From NCBI GenBank assembly GCA_034926865.1, contig JAYFQP010000010.1, forward strand, positions 38,091-102,090: 64,000 bases of DNA, in the 5' to 3' direction. Below, piece after piece: positions 8,901-16,217 of the stretch. The notes beneath the pieces are model-generated. The model made no database searches. It was not told where the DNA came from and was given only the letters and a program-made list of their open reading frames with translations. The translations under genes and the position numbers were made by a program. The stretch's first letter is position 1. Every line of letters begins with the position of its first letter. This DNA comes from RGIG1902 sp034926865 (GTDB taxonomy: Bacteria > Bacillota > Clostridia > Oscillospirales > Butyricicoccaceae).

Positions 8901-11325
8901 CGCGCCTACCACAGAAGGAACATACAAGCTTTATATCATAGACGAGGCGGGAAACATATCCCTGGCCTCTGCCGCAACGCTGACGGTCAAAAACGATGGC
9001 CCCAGTGTGACCATAGAGGGCCCTAACGACAGTTATGTACAGGCTGCCGCCACGGTGGAATACATAGTAACCTACAGCTCAGATACAAACAGCATCACAC
9101 TGAACCAGGAGGATGTTGTTCTGGTTCGGAGCGGAAGTGCCAACGCCTATGTTGCTGTTGCCGAGATTGACGGGGAACCCCTCCAGCGCAAAATTACGCT
9201 GAGCAACCTTATGGGCGAAGGCACTGTGGCAATCAGAATCGCGGCAGGAAGCGCCGAGGATGATATTGGCAATCCGGCAATAGCTTCAGCAGTCAGCAGT
9301 ACAGTTACGGTAGACAATACCCCCGCTTCTCTATCTGCTGTCTGCATTACCTCCTCCAATGTCAATTCAGCCTATGCTAAGGAAGGCGACACAGTATCGA
9401 TATCATTTACCTCAGATGAGCCTCTCTTGTCTGCCAAAGCCACGTTCTGTGGGCGCAGCGCCGCGGTTTTTGGTTCCGGTACGTCATGGACGGCGTGCTA
9501 CACAATTCCATCCGGCACGACGCTCTCCGAGAATTCGGTGACATTTTCCGTCGTGACGACCGATCTGGCCGGCAATGTTTCAAGCGCAGTAACATCTACA
9601 ACAGATGCCTCCTCCGTCACTATGGACTTTAGCAACCCCGAAATCACGCTTACCGGGGATATGGACGGCACGGGTGCCTATTATGTGGGCAGTGTCAACG
9701 TCGAATTTAACGAGGGCACGGCACAGCTTAAAAATCTGAACAGCGGAAGCACCGTCTCAATCAGCTCAGGAGACGCGATCACTGTTTCCGGAAAATACCT
9801 GCTTACGGTGACTGACATCGCGGGCAACGCCTCAACAGCCACACTCGTTCTCTCCGGAGACTATTACGATGTCATGAGCGACAAGGACGCCCTTTACATC
9901 ACCTATGCAAGCGGCGACACAGAAGACCATGTGACACGTGACGTCTCCCTTCCTGTCAGCGGTGAATCCGGCTCGCTCGTGACTTGGTCGAGCAGCAACG
10001 GTGCTGTAATCACCGACAATGGCGCCGTGACGCGTCCTACGGCCGGTAGCGACGATGCGGAAGTCACACTGACTGCCACGATTTCAAAGAACGGCATAGT
10101 CAGCACTAAAACATTTGCCCTCACCCTAATTGCCCAGCCTGAAGACAGCGACCTTGCCTATGCAGCCGAAGACGCCGGAACCACGGTTATCCTTTATACC
10201 GATGGCGACAGTCAAACCAATGTCACAGCAGGCCTGAGCCTTGCAGCTGAAGGCATCCTTCACTCATCGATTCTGACATGGGAAAGCGACAGCGAATATG
10301 TCATTATCTCCGATACCCCCGAGAGTGGCTATTATACAGCTACGGTGACAAGGCCAAAGTTCTCAGATGGGGACGCATCAGTCACCCTGACTGTTACCTC
10401 TGTATACAACACGGAAACCTTTGTCTCAACAATTACGGTCACTGTCAAGAAGCAGGCCGGCGACGAAGCCCTGAGCGCCCAGACAGACGCTGACTCGGCC
10501 TATATCACTTATCAGACTGGCGACGATATCGACTCGGTAACGGATGACATTACCCTTGTCTTTGTCGGCACAGAAGGAAGCACAGGCGTTTGGGCCAGCA
10601 GCAACGGCAGTGTAATTAACATCAACGGAACCACTGGTGTGGTTACGCGTCCCTCAAGCTCGAAAAGCGATGCTTCCGTAACCATAACCTTGACGGTAAC
10701 TAACGGCGCTTCCCAGATCGATAAAACCTTCAGACTAACCGTCAAAGCGCTGGATTCGACGCCCGAGCAGGATGATCTGGATGTGCAGTCCGACCTTGAT
10801 GCCCTTGAGATCGGCTACCGAGGATCGGACTCAAAAGACAGCGTTACAACGCATATCATTCTGGCCACAAGCGGCGCGAACGGTTCGACGATCACCTGGA
10901 CCAGCAGCAGGTCTGACGTTGTAGAAAGCAATGGAACAGTAACACGCAGTTCCGATGGCAACATAGAAGTGACGCTCACCGCGATTGTCACCAAGGGTGA
11001 TTCTTCAGCCGCGAAAACCTTTACCATAACGGTAAATCAAAGGGCTCTCACCATGCTGCAGCAACTTGGAGCAGACGCCGATGCAGTAACCTGGCCGAAT
11101 ATTTCACATGAGAGCATGTCAGCGGTTACCTCCGACCTTACGCTGTCCACCGTTGGAGCCAACGGCTGCACTATCACTTGGAGTTCCAGCGTCCCGAATA
11201 CCATAAGCACTTCAGGAACCGTCCACTCCGGGGCTTCGGACGTCGAGGTGGTGTTGACAGCCGTGATTGCCAAGGGAGGCTTCTACATTGTTAAGTCCTT
11301 GTCTGTCACAATTTCGGGTTCTTAA
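5914..11325 (+). CDS. Giant secreted C-type lectin / Ig-repeat protein without SLH anchor
   Basis: 1803 residues. The start is the ATG at 5914; the in-frame GTG at 5905 lies inside the Shine-Dalgarno AGAGGTG. Residues 1-35 are a signal peptide ending in AYA. After a beta-rich module comes a C-type lectin domain (about residues 155-300) with the NEPND and WND motifs that bind calcium and sugar in this fold. Then come two fibronectin type III-like modules, Ig-like modules paralogous to the upstream gene, and five atrophied Ig repeats (from about base 9868). The protein ends just after the fifth repeat, with no SLH, LPXTG or membrane segment. It is probably exported and held non-covalently, perhaps by its SLH-bearing neighbour. 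Carbohydrate binding is inferred from the lectin motifs. Confidence 0.88.
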   Translation: MKSTYKIKKIGVSILTIACLFTMILSGPLAMVAYAADSVVVTADDTKTYIAGGGYQYVSPNLTLTGSGTVTSAKVYFGTNFVSGSDILSSTAYSSISGTYSTSTGVLTVTGSDTIANYQTFLRNVTYYTSATSGTKTIYFSVTQGSTSTYYYSGTGHFYEYVASAGNYWTSAKSLAEARTITANGVTYSGYLATITSQGENDFVADKCAGNGWIGASDAASEGVWKWVTGPEAGTQFWQNNSPNGHSVNSMYQNWDSNEPNDAGGEDYAHMYSANGTWNDFSNTNTATSGYLVEYGTTPISLSSSSIDSCSLTIQNTPSSVLLSATPASSTTMNLSWSATNATSYTLYRDGSNIYSGGGTSYTDTSLGVNTSHTYYLAATNAAGTTNSSSVTKYTYAVAPGLSVTNQTTYSVNDWTISAGSNPPGTTYIVQYSTSSGSSWNTLYNGTSTSGTHSGLTADTTYSYRACAYNGSNVATSYSDTQTVKTNDCPEITNLSPAVNIFKSAVTGYTTVALSGTVTDHDNDSVTLTATLNGAQKSTTVASTTSGAAWGLSWDVITDSFNEGSYTSVVIAANDGTFKSNAASSVTWTNTLYVDKTSPAVPTITNSTAWTNAASVPVTITNGSDASGTVNVGSSYSEYRYMTVDADTGDTLTDWSSWATYSSSFNITAAGVTTIQARTYDLVGNLGAVCESTVRIDRTTPSGGSFTLDAAYGDTAYTRNRTVNITEISADEAGAGVTAPAYMQISNGSTFANGTYTQVPYATSYSGWTMTDTDGEKTVYIRFVDAVGNTGAGCSDSIIYDSTPPVISISAPSRYAVKNGLSVSYTLGVDDSTVTLTGINASDKSFITLTASGTISANLDEMMNWMTVTNTTTTTRTVTITIPEDFTNEGIIAISVSSAAATDQASNTSLQVPGNFSFNVDCTAPTNQDLLFPVGLTVSGGEAVTLDIASINCNGGQAGDSVRFACIEDYGTSYDGTEPADGVTITSTHGSSLTIIAPTTEGTYKLYIIDEAGNISLASAATLTVKNDGPSVTIEGPNDSYVQAAATVEYIVTYSSDTNSITLNQEDVVLVRSGSANAYVAVAEIDGEPLQRKITLSNLMGEGTVAIRIAAGSAEDDIGNPAIASAVSSTVTVDNTPASLSAVCITSSNVNSAYAKEGDTVSISFTSDEPLLSAKATFCGRSAAVFGSGTSWTACYTIPSGTTLSENSVTFSVVTTDLAGNVSSAVTSTTDASSVTMDFSNPEITLTGDMDGTGAYYVGSVNVEFNEGTAQLKNLNSGSTVSISSGDAITVSGKYLLTVTDIAGNASTATLVLSGDYYDVMSDKDALYITYASGDTEDHVTRDVSLPVSGESGSLVTWSSSNGAVITDNGAVTRPTAGSDDAEVTLTATISKNGIVSTKTFALTLIAQPEDSDLAYAAEDAGTTVILYTDGDSQTNVTAGLSLAAEGILHSSILTWESDSEYVIISDTPESGYYTATVTRPKFSDGDASVTLTVTSVYNTETFVSTITVTVKKQAGDEALSAQTDADSAYITYQTGDDIDSVTDDITLVFVGTEGSTGVWASSNGSVININGTTGVVTRPSSSKSDASVTITLTVTNGASQIDKTFRLTVKALDSTPEQDDLDVQSDLDALEIGYRGSDSKDSVTTHIILATSGANGSTITWTSSRSDVVESNGTVTRSSDGNIEVTLTAIVTKGDSSAAKTFTITVNQRALTMLQQLGADADAVTWPNISHESMSAVTSDLTLSTVGANGCTITWSSSVPNTISTSGTVHSGASDVEVVLTAVIAKGGFYIVKSLSVTISGS
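9868..11322 (+). repeat. Array of five Ig-like protein repeats in the second surface protein
   Basis: The units follow the same pattern as in the upstream paralogue (YxxGDxxxxVT, ITW, SSN, GxVTRP, TLTAT, TFxxTV). The fourth unit shares the LEIGY and DSVTTHI motifs with the fourth unit upstream, so the arrays were duplicated together. The last unit ends four residues before the stop codon. Confidence 0.78.
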
Positions 11326-11441
11326 GCTTTTCGCACGACATGAAGCATTTAATCATGGATAAGGCCGACTTTCGCCCTTAAGCGGCGAAACAATCAATAA
11401 TAAACAGATGACCTTCGGACACTATACCGGAAAAACAAACG

Positions 11442-11470
11442 ACAGACGCCGCTTTTTAAGCGGCGTCTGT
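11442..11470. terminator. Bidirectional hairpin between convergent surface-protein genes
   Basis: A perfect 13-bp inverted repeat (11442-11454 with 11458-11470) has a 3-base loop. Read on the minus strand it is followed after a few bases by a T-rich run (11430s). It can end the plus-strand giant gene and the minus-strand SLH gene. Confidence 0.7.
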
Positions 11471-11719
11471 AAATTTGTATACTAGCCTCGGCATATCCTT
11501 TATTCCGCTTTTCTCGCAATAGATTCCATCCACCCAAGTCTCAACTCCTAGAATCCAAATGTGAGGCTGCTTTTTTGGTTCCGCTTCTGCTCCTTGCAGA
11601 AAGGTACTTAGTAAGTCAACAAGATGCGCACGACTAGTATTTAGCAGCGCATTTTCGCAGCATGACTGTGCAGTGTATTCTTTGCCCTTTTCATAGAAAT
11701 TTGTGCTCCGCCGCACCAT
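11456..11719 (-). CDS. Small ORF of unknown function, doubtful
   Basis: 87 codons directly downstream of the SLH gene on the same strand. I do not recognise the product. The composition is protein-like (mixed charged and hydrophobic, few rare residues), but no Shine-Dalgarno sequence precedes the ATG, and the stop codon lies inside the terminator hairpin. It could be a remnant or chance reading frame. Confidence 0.22.
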   Translation of the reverse strand: MVRRSTNFYEKGKEYTAQSCCENALLNTSRAHLVDLLSTFLQGAEAEPKKQPHIWILGVETWVDGIYCEKSGIKDMPRLVYKFTDAA

Positions 11720-11729
11720 GGTTCAATAC

Positions 11730-12824
11730 TCAATCCATTGTTTCATATGTCCTGACCGTCATGAGAATTGCCGCCTCTCGGGTTGCCATGCCGTACCCTG
11801 CTGCAGTTTGGGCCGTAGTGGTTGCCTTTGGCATAAAATTGCCGCTTTCGTCTCCCTTGATAATTTCCAGCCTTGACATGTACTTAGTCCCTTCAACAGC
11901 CCATGATGAAATGTCCTTCTGATCGGGGAAATCCTTGACGCCCCCGATACTGTAATCTGCGTTTGGTGCGATGGCCTTGATTGCGCGAAAGAGCATCGTA
12001 GCGCATTGTTCCCGGTTGATCAGCGTTTTCGGTGAAAAAGTGGTAGCGGATGTCCCCGTGGTAATGCCCAGAGCATACGCCTTTAATATTTGATTGTTGC
12101 TTGTATCGGTAAAAGGATTGGAAGTCGCAGGAGCATCTGTGCTTTTCGTTACCTTTTCGTAAAGCAGCACGGCAAGCTCGCAGAATTCCTCGCGAGTTAT
12201 GGGTTTTGTCATATCAACACCCTTCAGTACATCGGGGATAAGGCCCAGCTCGTTCGCTTTTTTCAGTTCCGCTTCCGCCCAGGTGCTTGCGTCAGAGTAA
12301 AAGTTGCCTGAACCTATTGTCACTGCATTTGATACAGGAGAATAAATCGGCTGAATATCCGGCCAACCCTCATAGTAATCGTAATATACATGGAGTTGGT
12401 AGGAATAAATATGGTTTTTGATGTCGACAGAAGTCAGGCTGCCCTCGTCTATAGGATCGAATGTAATTGCAAAATTACCGGCGCTGACGGGCTCTTCACC
12501 ATCCTCGCCGCCGGTGTAAACGTTGATATATCCGCCGCCTCCAAACTCACCCCAGGCGCCGTCGTCAACCTTGACAGAATAGTCCCAGAAGACAGATCCT
12601 CCGCCGGGAGCCTCGCTATCCAGATCGAGAACACTCTGGGGGAAATATACCTGCGCTTCAAAGTAAGGTCTGCCGTCCTCGTTGTGCTTAAGCTCGATAC
12701 TCTTGATTGTGGGTGCCTCAAGCGAAGATGGAACGCCATCAGGCAGAGCGGCAAGCACTCCCGCAGGGAGCATGGCTATGATCATGAGCAGCGCAAGTAA
12801 ACAATTTAAAAACTTATTCTTCAT
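11730..12824 (-). CDS. Secreted SLH-domain protein
   Basis: 364 residues. The start is the ATG at 12824, eight bases after GGAGG; the in-frame ATG at 12839 overlaps that ribosome binding site. A signal peptide of about 25 residues (hydrophobic core, then VLAALPDG) is followed by a beta-rich region of about 140 residues. The C-terminal half has three SLH repeats: the first two carry ITREEF and INREQC motifs, the third is more divergent and ends in an ATREAAIL-type segment. It should sit in the cell wall via pyruvylated polymer. It lies just downstream of a LuxR-type regulator on the same strand, which may control it; that is inference. Confidence 0.88.
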   Translation of the reverse strand: MKNKFLNCLLALLMIIAMLPAGVLAALPDGVPSSLEAPTIKSIELKHNEDGRPYFEAQVYFPQSVLDLDSEAPGGGSVFWDYSVKVDDGAWGEFGGGGYINVYTGGEDGEEPVSAGNFAITFDPIDEGSLTSVDIKNHIYSYQLHVYYDYYEGWPDIQPIYSPVSNAVTIGSGNFYSDASTWAEAELKKANELGLIPDVLKGVDMTKPITREEFCELAVLLYEKVTKSTDAPATSNPFTDTSNNQILKAYALGITTGTSATTFSPKTLINREQCATMLFRAIKAIAPNADYSIGGVKDFPDQKDISSWAVEGTKYMSRLEIIKGDESGNFMPKATTTAQTAAGYGMATREAAILMTVRTYETMD

Positions 12825-12881
12825 AATTATTACCTCCATATTATTTTTTTAATTGGTTAGCGAGCTTTCACAAGTAGGTTC

Positions 12882-13226
12882 TCATTCGTTTTTTTTGATG
12901 GTGTCACGATATCGGATAATTAATTCGGCTCTCGAACTCACAATCAGTTTTTTGTAAATGCCCGTCATATGCGTATTTGCCGTTGAGTATTTGATTGTAA
13001 GCTGTTTTGCTGATTCTTTAAGGGTGTATCCTTCCAAAAGCAGTAAAAAAAGCTCACGCTCGCGCGGTGTCAGCAGGGCAAGCCGCTTGAGCGGTTCGCC
13101 AGATTCAGATAAGTGTTTAGAATATGTTTCACCCTGCACAGCGACATCGCTTTTCACTTCTGCCTGCGGGGCATCTCTTTCATGCCCTGGTGTCCTTTTC
13201 TGTTTGAAAGCCTCAAACCATTTCAC
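12882..13226 (-). CDS. Small LuxR-type HTH transcriptional regulator
   Basis: 114 residues starting at GTG 13226, nine bases after GGAGG. The first 45 residues are charged and resemble no known sensor domain. Residues about 48-110 are a LuxR/GerE helix-turn-helix (LTPRERELFLLLLEGYTLKE, then a YSTANTHMTGIYKKL recognition helix). There is no receiver domain, so it may act alone or with an unknown partner. Its HTH resembles the C-terminus of the membrane regulator encoded just upstream, suggesting a shared origin. The gene lies 57 bases upstream of the SLH gene and is a plausible regulator of it. Confidence 0.82.
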   Translation of the reverse strand: MKWFEAFKQKRTPGHERDAPQAEVKSDVAVQGETYSKHLSESGEPLKRLALLTPRERELFLLLLEGYTLKESAKQLTIKYSTANTHMTGIYKKLIVSSRAELIIRYRDTIKKNE

Positions 13227-13333
13227 ATTTCCAAACCTCCTGCTTACAGGCCTTTGATCGAAATCACTAAACTTATATATCTATCCTGAATCGTCTCCTC
13301 CGAATCGTCTATTCATTAGTTCTACTGAAACAC

Positions 13334-13373
13334 AAAAACAGTGCCTCATTAATTCTAATGAGGCACTGTTTTT
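13334..13373 (-). terminator. Rho-independent terminator after the membrane LuxR gene
   Basis: An 18-bp perfect inverted repeat (13334-13351 with 13356-13373) has a 4-base loop. Its outer arms give a T-run in either direction. It lies just past the stop of the minus-strand gene ending at 13387. Confidence 0.85.
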
Positions 13374-13386
13374 GCGGGCACTTCTA

Positions 13387-14820
13387 TTACGTAATATTAT
13401 CCTTGAACTTGAGCAGCAGCTCTGTGCGGCTGTTGATACCGAGCTTCCGATATGCCGAGGTACAGTAAGTATTGACCGTGGAGTAGGCGATTGGAAGTAT
13501 CGCCGAAATCTGCCTGAGCGTGTAGCCCTGCAGGAGCAAATCACACACCTCTACTTCACGCTTGCTGAGGGCATACGGTTTAAATATGGCATATAGCCCT
13601 CCTCCAACCTCCGTATGGTTGGATTCTAATCCCCAGGAATTGAGATAATCTGCCCGCTCCATGATCGGTGATATAAACATAAATGCAATCATAACAAGCA
13701 CCGACACGATAGAGGCTGAAATAGAGATATCAAATGTTCCGGTACGGCTGATTATATTACCCACCACTATGCCTGATACTCCGCCCAAAAGTCCGATAAA
13801 AAGAATGGACATTCTAACATATCGCATGCTGTCATATTTTTTCCCGATAACACCAATGATGTAATACATATTGATCATTCCTATCGTGCTTCCCAACCCC
13901 AGAAAAACTGAAAAGGGGATTGCAAGCCCGGGAGACTGCGGGGTAAAGGCGTAAAACAAAAGCCCCAATGTAATGCTGGAAAAAGTAATGTTCCCGAGCC
14001 ATATGAACGCTTTTTTTGTAAAAGCGTAAATAAATATATAAATCACACATCCTGCCAGCCCGCCTATGTAGTATCCGGTGAAAACAAATGAGCCTGAACC
14101 AGCAGCTGCAATATTAAGAATCCCTTTGCCCGCGCCTTTACACAAAATAGCGATTGCACAGTTGAATAAGAGCGAAAGATAAATACGCCGGTGCATTACT
14201 ACCCTCTCGGTCAACTCTGTATTGTCCGGTGCACAGTCCTTTTCTTTTCTGAAAAACAGTACCGTGCTTAATGAACATATAAGAAGTGTAAAGGAGACGA
14301 TTTGCTCCGCGAGTCCCGATAAGCTATGCTCTTTAATAAGGGAAATCAACTGAATCAGCGCATTGCTGGACACAACAGCATATAGCTTTTCGGTATTGTT
14401 AAGTTTGAACACAAACGGAATAAGGATAGATATATTAACGCTTCCGATAGCAATTGAACCGATTATGGCCGCAATCATTTTAAAAGCCTCTGATTCAAAT
14501 GAGTAAAACAATACCATACTTAGAATAACCAGCACCGCTCCAATCCGCGCGGCTTTCATAAACCATTCCTTACGAATAATGAAAACAAATGCCGCTGAGG
14601 AAAGAAGACTTACCATGTGCATAACGCTCCTGATTTGTGTATCAAAAGCGGAGTCCAAAACGGGCGAAGCCGTCCACCATGTCGCGAACGCGACCACCCA
14701 GGCATAGTAGAGAATCCACACGGCAAGATACGCTGCGTTTTTTCGTCTAAGGCCATTAGGATGAACGACATTGTCCGGATGCAATATAGCTTTGATTTTC
14801 GTCAAATATGTAATCGCCAT
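13387..14820 (-). CDS. Polytopic membrane protein with C-terminal LuxR-type HTH
   Basis: 477 residues. The start is ATG 14820 with TGAGGT six bases upstream; the longer in-frame GTG at 14835 overlaps that site. About twelve hydrophobic segments fill residues 30-400, resembling an MFS-like permease. The last 65 residues form a LuxR HTH (LSKREVEVCDLLLQGYTLRQ, YSTVNTYCTSAYRKL). Proteins of this build are known, notably in Eggerthellaceae, as membrane-embedded regulators that may sense a small molecule and act on a neighbouring gene. What it senses here is unknown. It is separated from the next regulator gene by a strong terminator, so it is its own transcript. Confidence 0.85.
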   Translation of the reverse strand: MAITYLTKIKAILHPDNVVHPNGLRRKNAAYLAVWILYYAWVVAFATWWTASPVLDSAFDTQIRSVMHMVSLLSSAAFVFIIRKEWFMKAARIGAVLVILSMVLFYSFESEAFKMIAAIIGSIAIGSVNISILIPFVFKLNNTEKLYAVVSSNALIQLISLIKEHSLSGLAEQIVSFTLLICSLSTVLFFRKEKDCAPDNTELTERVVMHRRIYLSLLFNCAIAILCKGAGKGILNIAAAGSGSFVFTGYYIGGLAGCVIYIFIYAFTKKAFIWLGNITFSSITLGLLFYAFTPQSPGLAIPFSVFLGLGSTIGMINMYYIIGVIGKKYDSMRYVRMSILFIGLLGGVSGIVVGNIISRTGTFDISISASIVSVLVMIAFMFISPIMERADYLNSWGLESNHTEVGGGLYAIFKPYALSKREVEVCDLLLQGYTLRQISAILPIAYSTVNTYCTSAYRKLGINSRTELLLKFKDNIT

Positions 14821-15110
14821 CGTTAACCTCAGCACTTAGAAAATTTATTAAGATATATTATCTCATATTTCAATTCAAAAAGCTATTTATCTTAATTTGA
14901 ATAATTCAATTACATTGAACCTTTAACGAAAGGTCAGTTAATAATTGCAATGAATAATTTTTTCATCTAGTTTTATTTGTGGCAAAAACCGTATTACATA
15001 AACATTTATATTTACTACTGCACAGGATATTTATATTTAAATGAAAAACATAAATTTTATCTGTTAAATTAAAAACGTGTATGAATAGCGGTATATAAAC
15101 CAAAACGCAA
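14821..15110. other. AT-rich intergenic region without a gene
   Basis: Between the membrane regulator gene and the dlt-like operon terminator (next gene ends at 15246). It is very AT-rich. I see no supported ORF, RNA gene or clear repeat. It should hold the promoter of the regulator gene, but I could not fix -35/-10 boxes with confidence. Confidence 0.5.
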
Positions 15111-15155
15111 AATAACGCCGAAAACCCATTGATAACATGGGTTTTCGGCGTTATT
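15111..15155 (-). terminator. Terminator of the dlt-like operon
   Basis: A 19-bp inverted repeat (15111-15129 with 15137-15155) with a 7-base loop, followed on the minus strand by a T-rich stretch. It lies about 90 bases past the stop of the last operon gene. Confidence 0.82.
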
Positions 15156-15245
15156 ATGTTATTCCCTCTAACTGACACTTTAATCTCAGTATGGTACCTT
15201 GGCAGCATGCCTGCATAATATGCGCAGGAGAGGCAGGAGTTTTCT

Positions 15246-16208
15246 CTATTGGAGCTGGCGGATCGCCTCATCATAAGCCTGGTAATCCTCATTCCATGAG
15301 GCATACTCAGAGTCTTTGCGATGATCCGGAAGCGTGTAATTCTCGGCAAGATATTGGCCGATATACGTACTGAACTTCTCAGCACCCACATAATTCAGGT
15401 GCTTTCCTCCGTCCATGGTATCTTTATTCCAGTCCAACTGATCCTTAAGAGCCAAATTTCCGTCCAAATACGGAACCTCATACTTTCTCGCCAAGTCCGT
15501 CATACCGTTGTGTTTCTCCATATCCCAGTCAGTAAAGCAGGGCACAGAGAGCAGCACCACCTGAGAGCCGTGAGCGCGGCAGAGGTCAATGCAGGCCCCC
15601 AGCTCTCTGGCACTGAAGTAATTGATGGGAGCTACATCGGAATTCGGCTCCATATAGGTGTCAGCCGAACCGCTGATTCCTTGGGTTCCACGGCGGATCT
15701 GGTATCCCTTGGGGATACTGCCTGGCTTTGCCCTGAGCCCGGCAAAGCTGAACTGCGCCAGGTTTCGGTGGTAGGTCACCAGTGGAAATACATCGGCCAG
15801 ATAGGCCTTGACCAGAAAGTCCAGATTGAGGCTGTCCGACTGATCCCTGTATACATTGCCAACCTCCAGGAAAACTACCTTGGGGGTCTGACGCTTATAG
15901 ATTTTCTTCAGATACTCGTGAGTTTCAAAGATACGTTGGGCCGGCTCGCCCCAGGTATAGCCAGCGTACCCGTATTGGTTCCACCAAACCAGAGGAGACA
16001 CGCCGCTGTAAACGTCGCTGGTGCCGATTGTCAGCACATCTATGGAATTTCGGCGCATATACAGGATATCCCGGGCACTGAAATTGTACAGTGGGTTGGG
16101 GTTCCTATCCAGTTGAATGGATAGGGCGGAGAAAACACTCAGCACCAGAAAGAGGATCAATAGAAACGAAACGCTCTTGAGAAGATTTCGATGATTTATG
16201 TTCCGCAT
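15246..16208 (-). CDS. DltD-like SGNH-fold protein
   Basis: 320 residues, start ATG 16208 with GGGAGG. One N-terminal membrane helix (residues 11-31) anchors an extracytoplasmic domain. It has the SGNH-type nucleophile block TIGTSDVYSG with Ser64, a block ending in VVFLEVGN, and a C-terminal Asp/His block (MDGGKHLNY, His270). Known DltD proteins are about 80 residues longer and help transfer D-alanine to teichoic acid outside the cell. This shorter relative should do the last transfer step of its own operon, working with the MBOAT protein encoded 9 bases upstream. The acceptor polymer cannot be read from the sequence. Confidence 0.8.
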   Translation of the reverse strand: MRNINHRNLLKSVSFLLILFLVLSVFSALSIQLDRNPNPLYNFSARDILYMRRNSIDVLTIGTSDVYSGVSPLVWWNQYGYAGYTWGEPAQRIFETHEYLKKIYKRQTPKVVFLEVGNVYRDQSDSLNLDFLVKAYLADVFPLVTYHRNLAQFSFAGLRAKPGSIPKGYQIRRGTQGISGSADTYMEPNSDVAPINYFSARELGACIDLCRAHGSQVVLLSVPCFTDWDMEKHNGMTDLARKYEVPYLDGNLALKDQLDWNKDTMDGGKHLNYVGAEKFSTYIGQYLAENYTLPDHRKDSEYASWNEDYQAYDEAIRQLQ

Positions 16209-16217
16209 ATTGCCTCC

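Noticed and set aside
14963..15391. 142-codon minus-strand frame over the end of the DltD-like gene
   Set aside because: Crosses the operon terminator hairpin and a conserved gene in another frame; no ribosome binding site.
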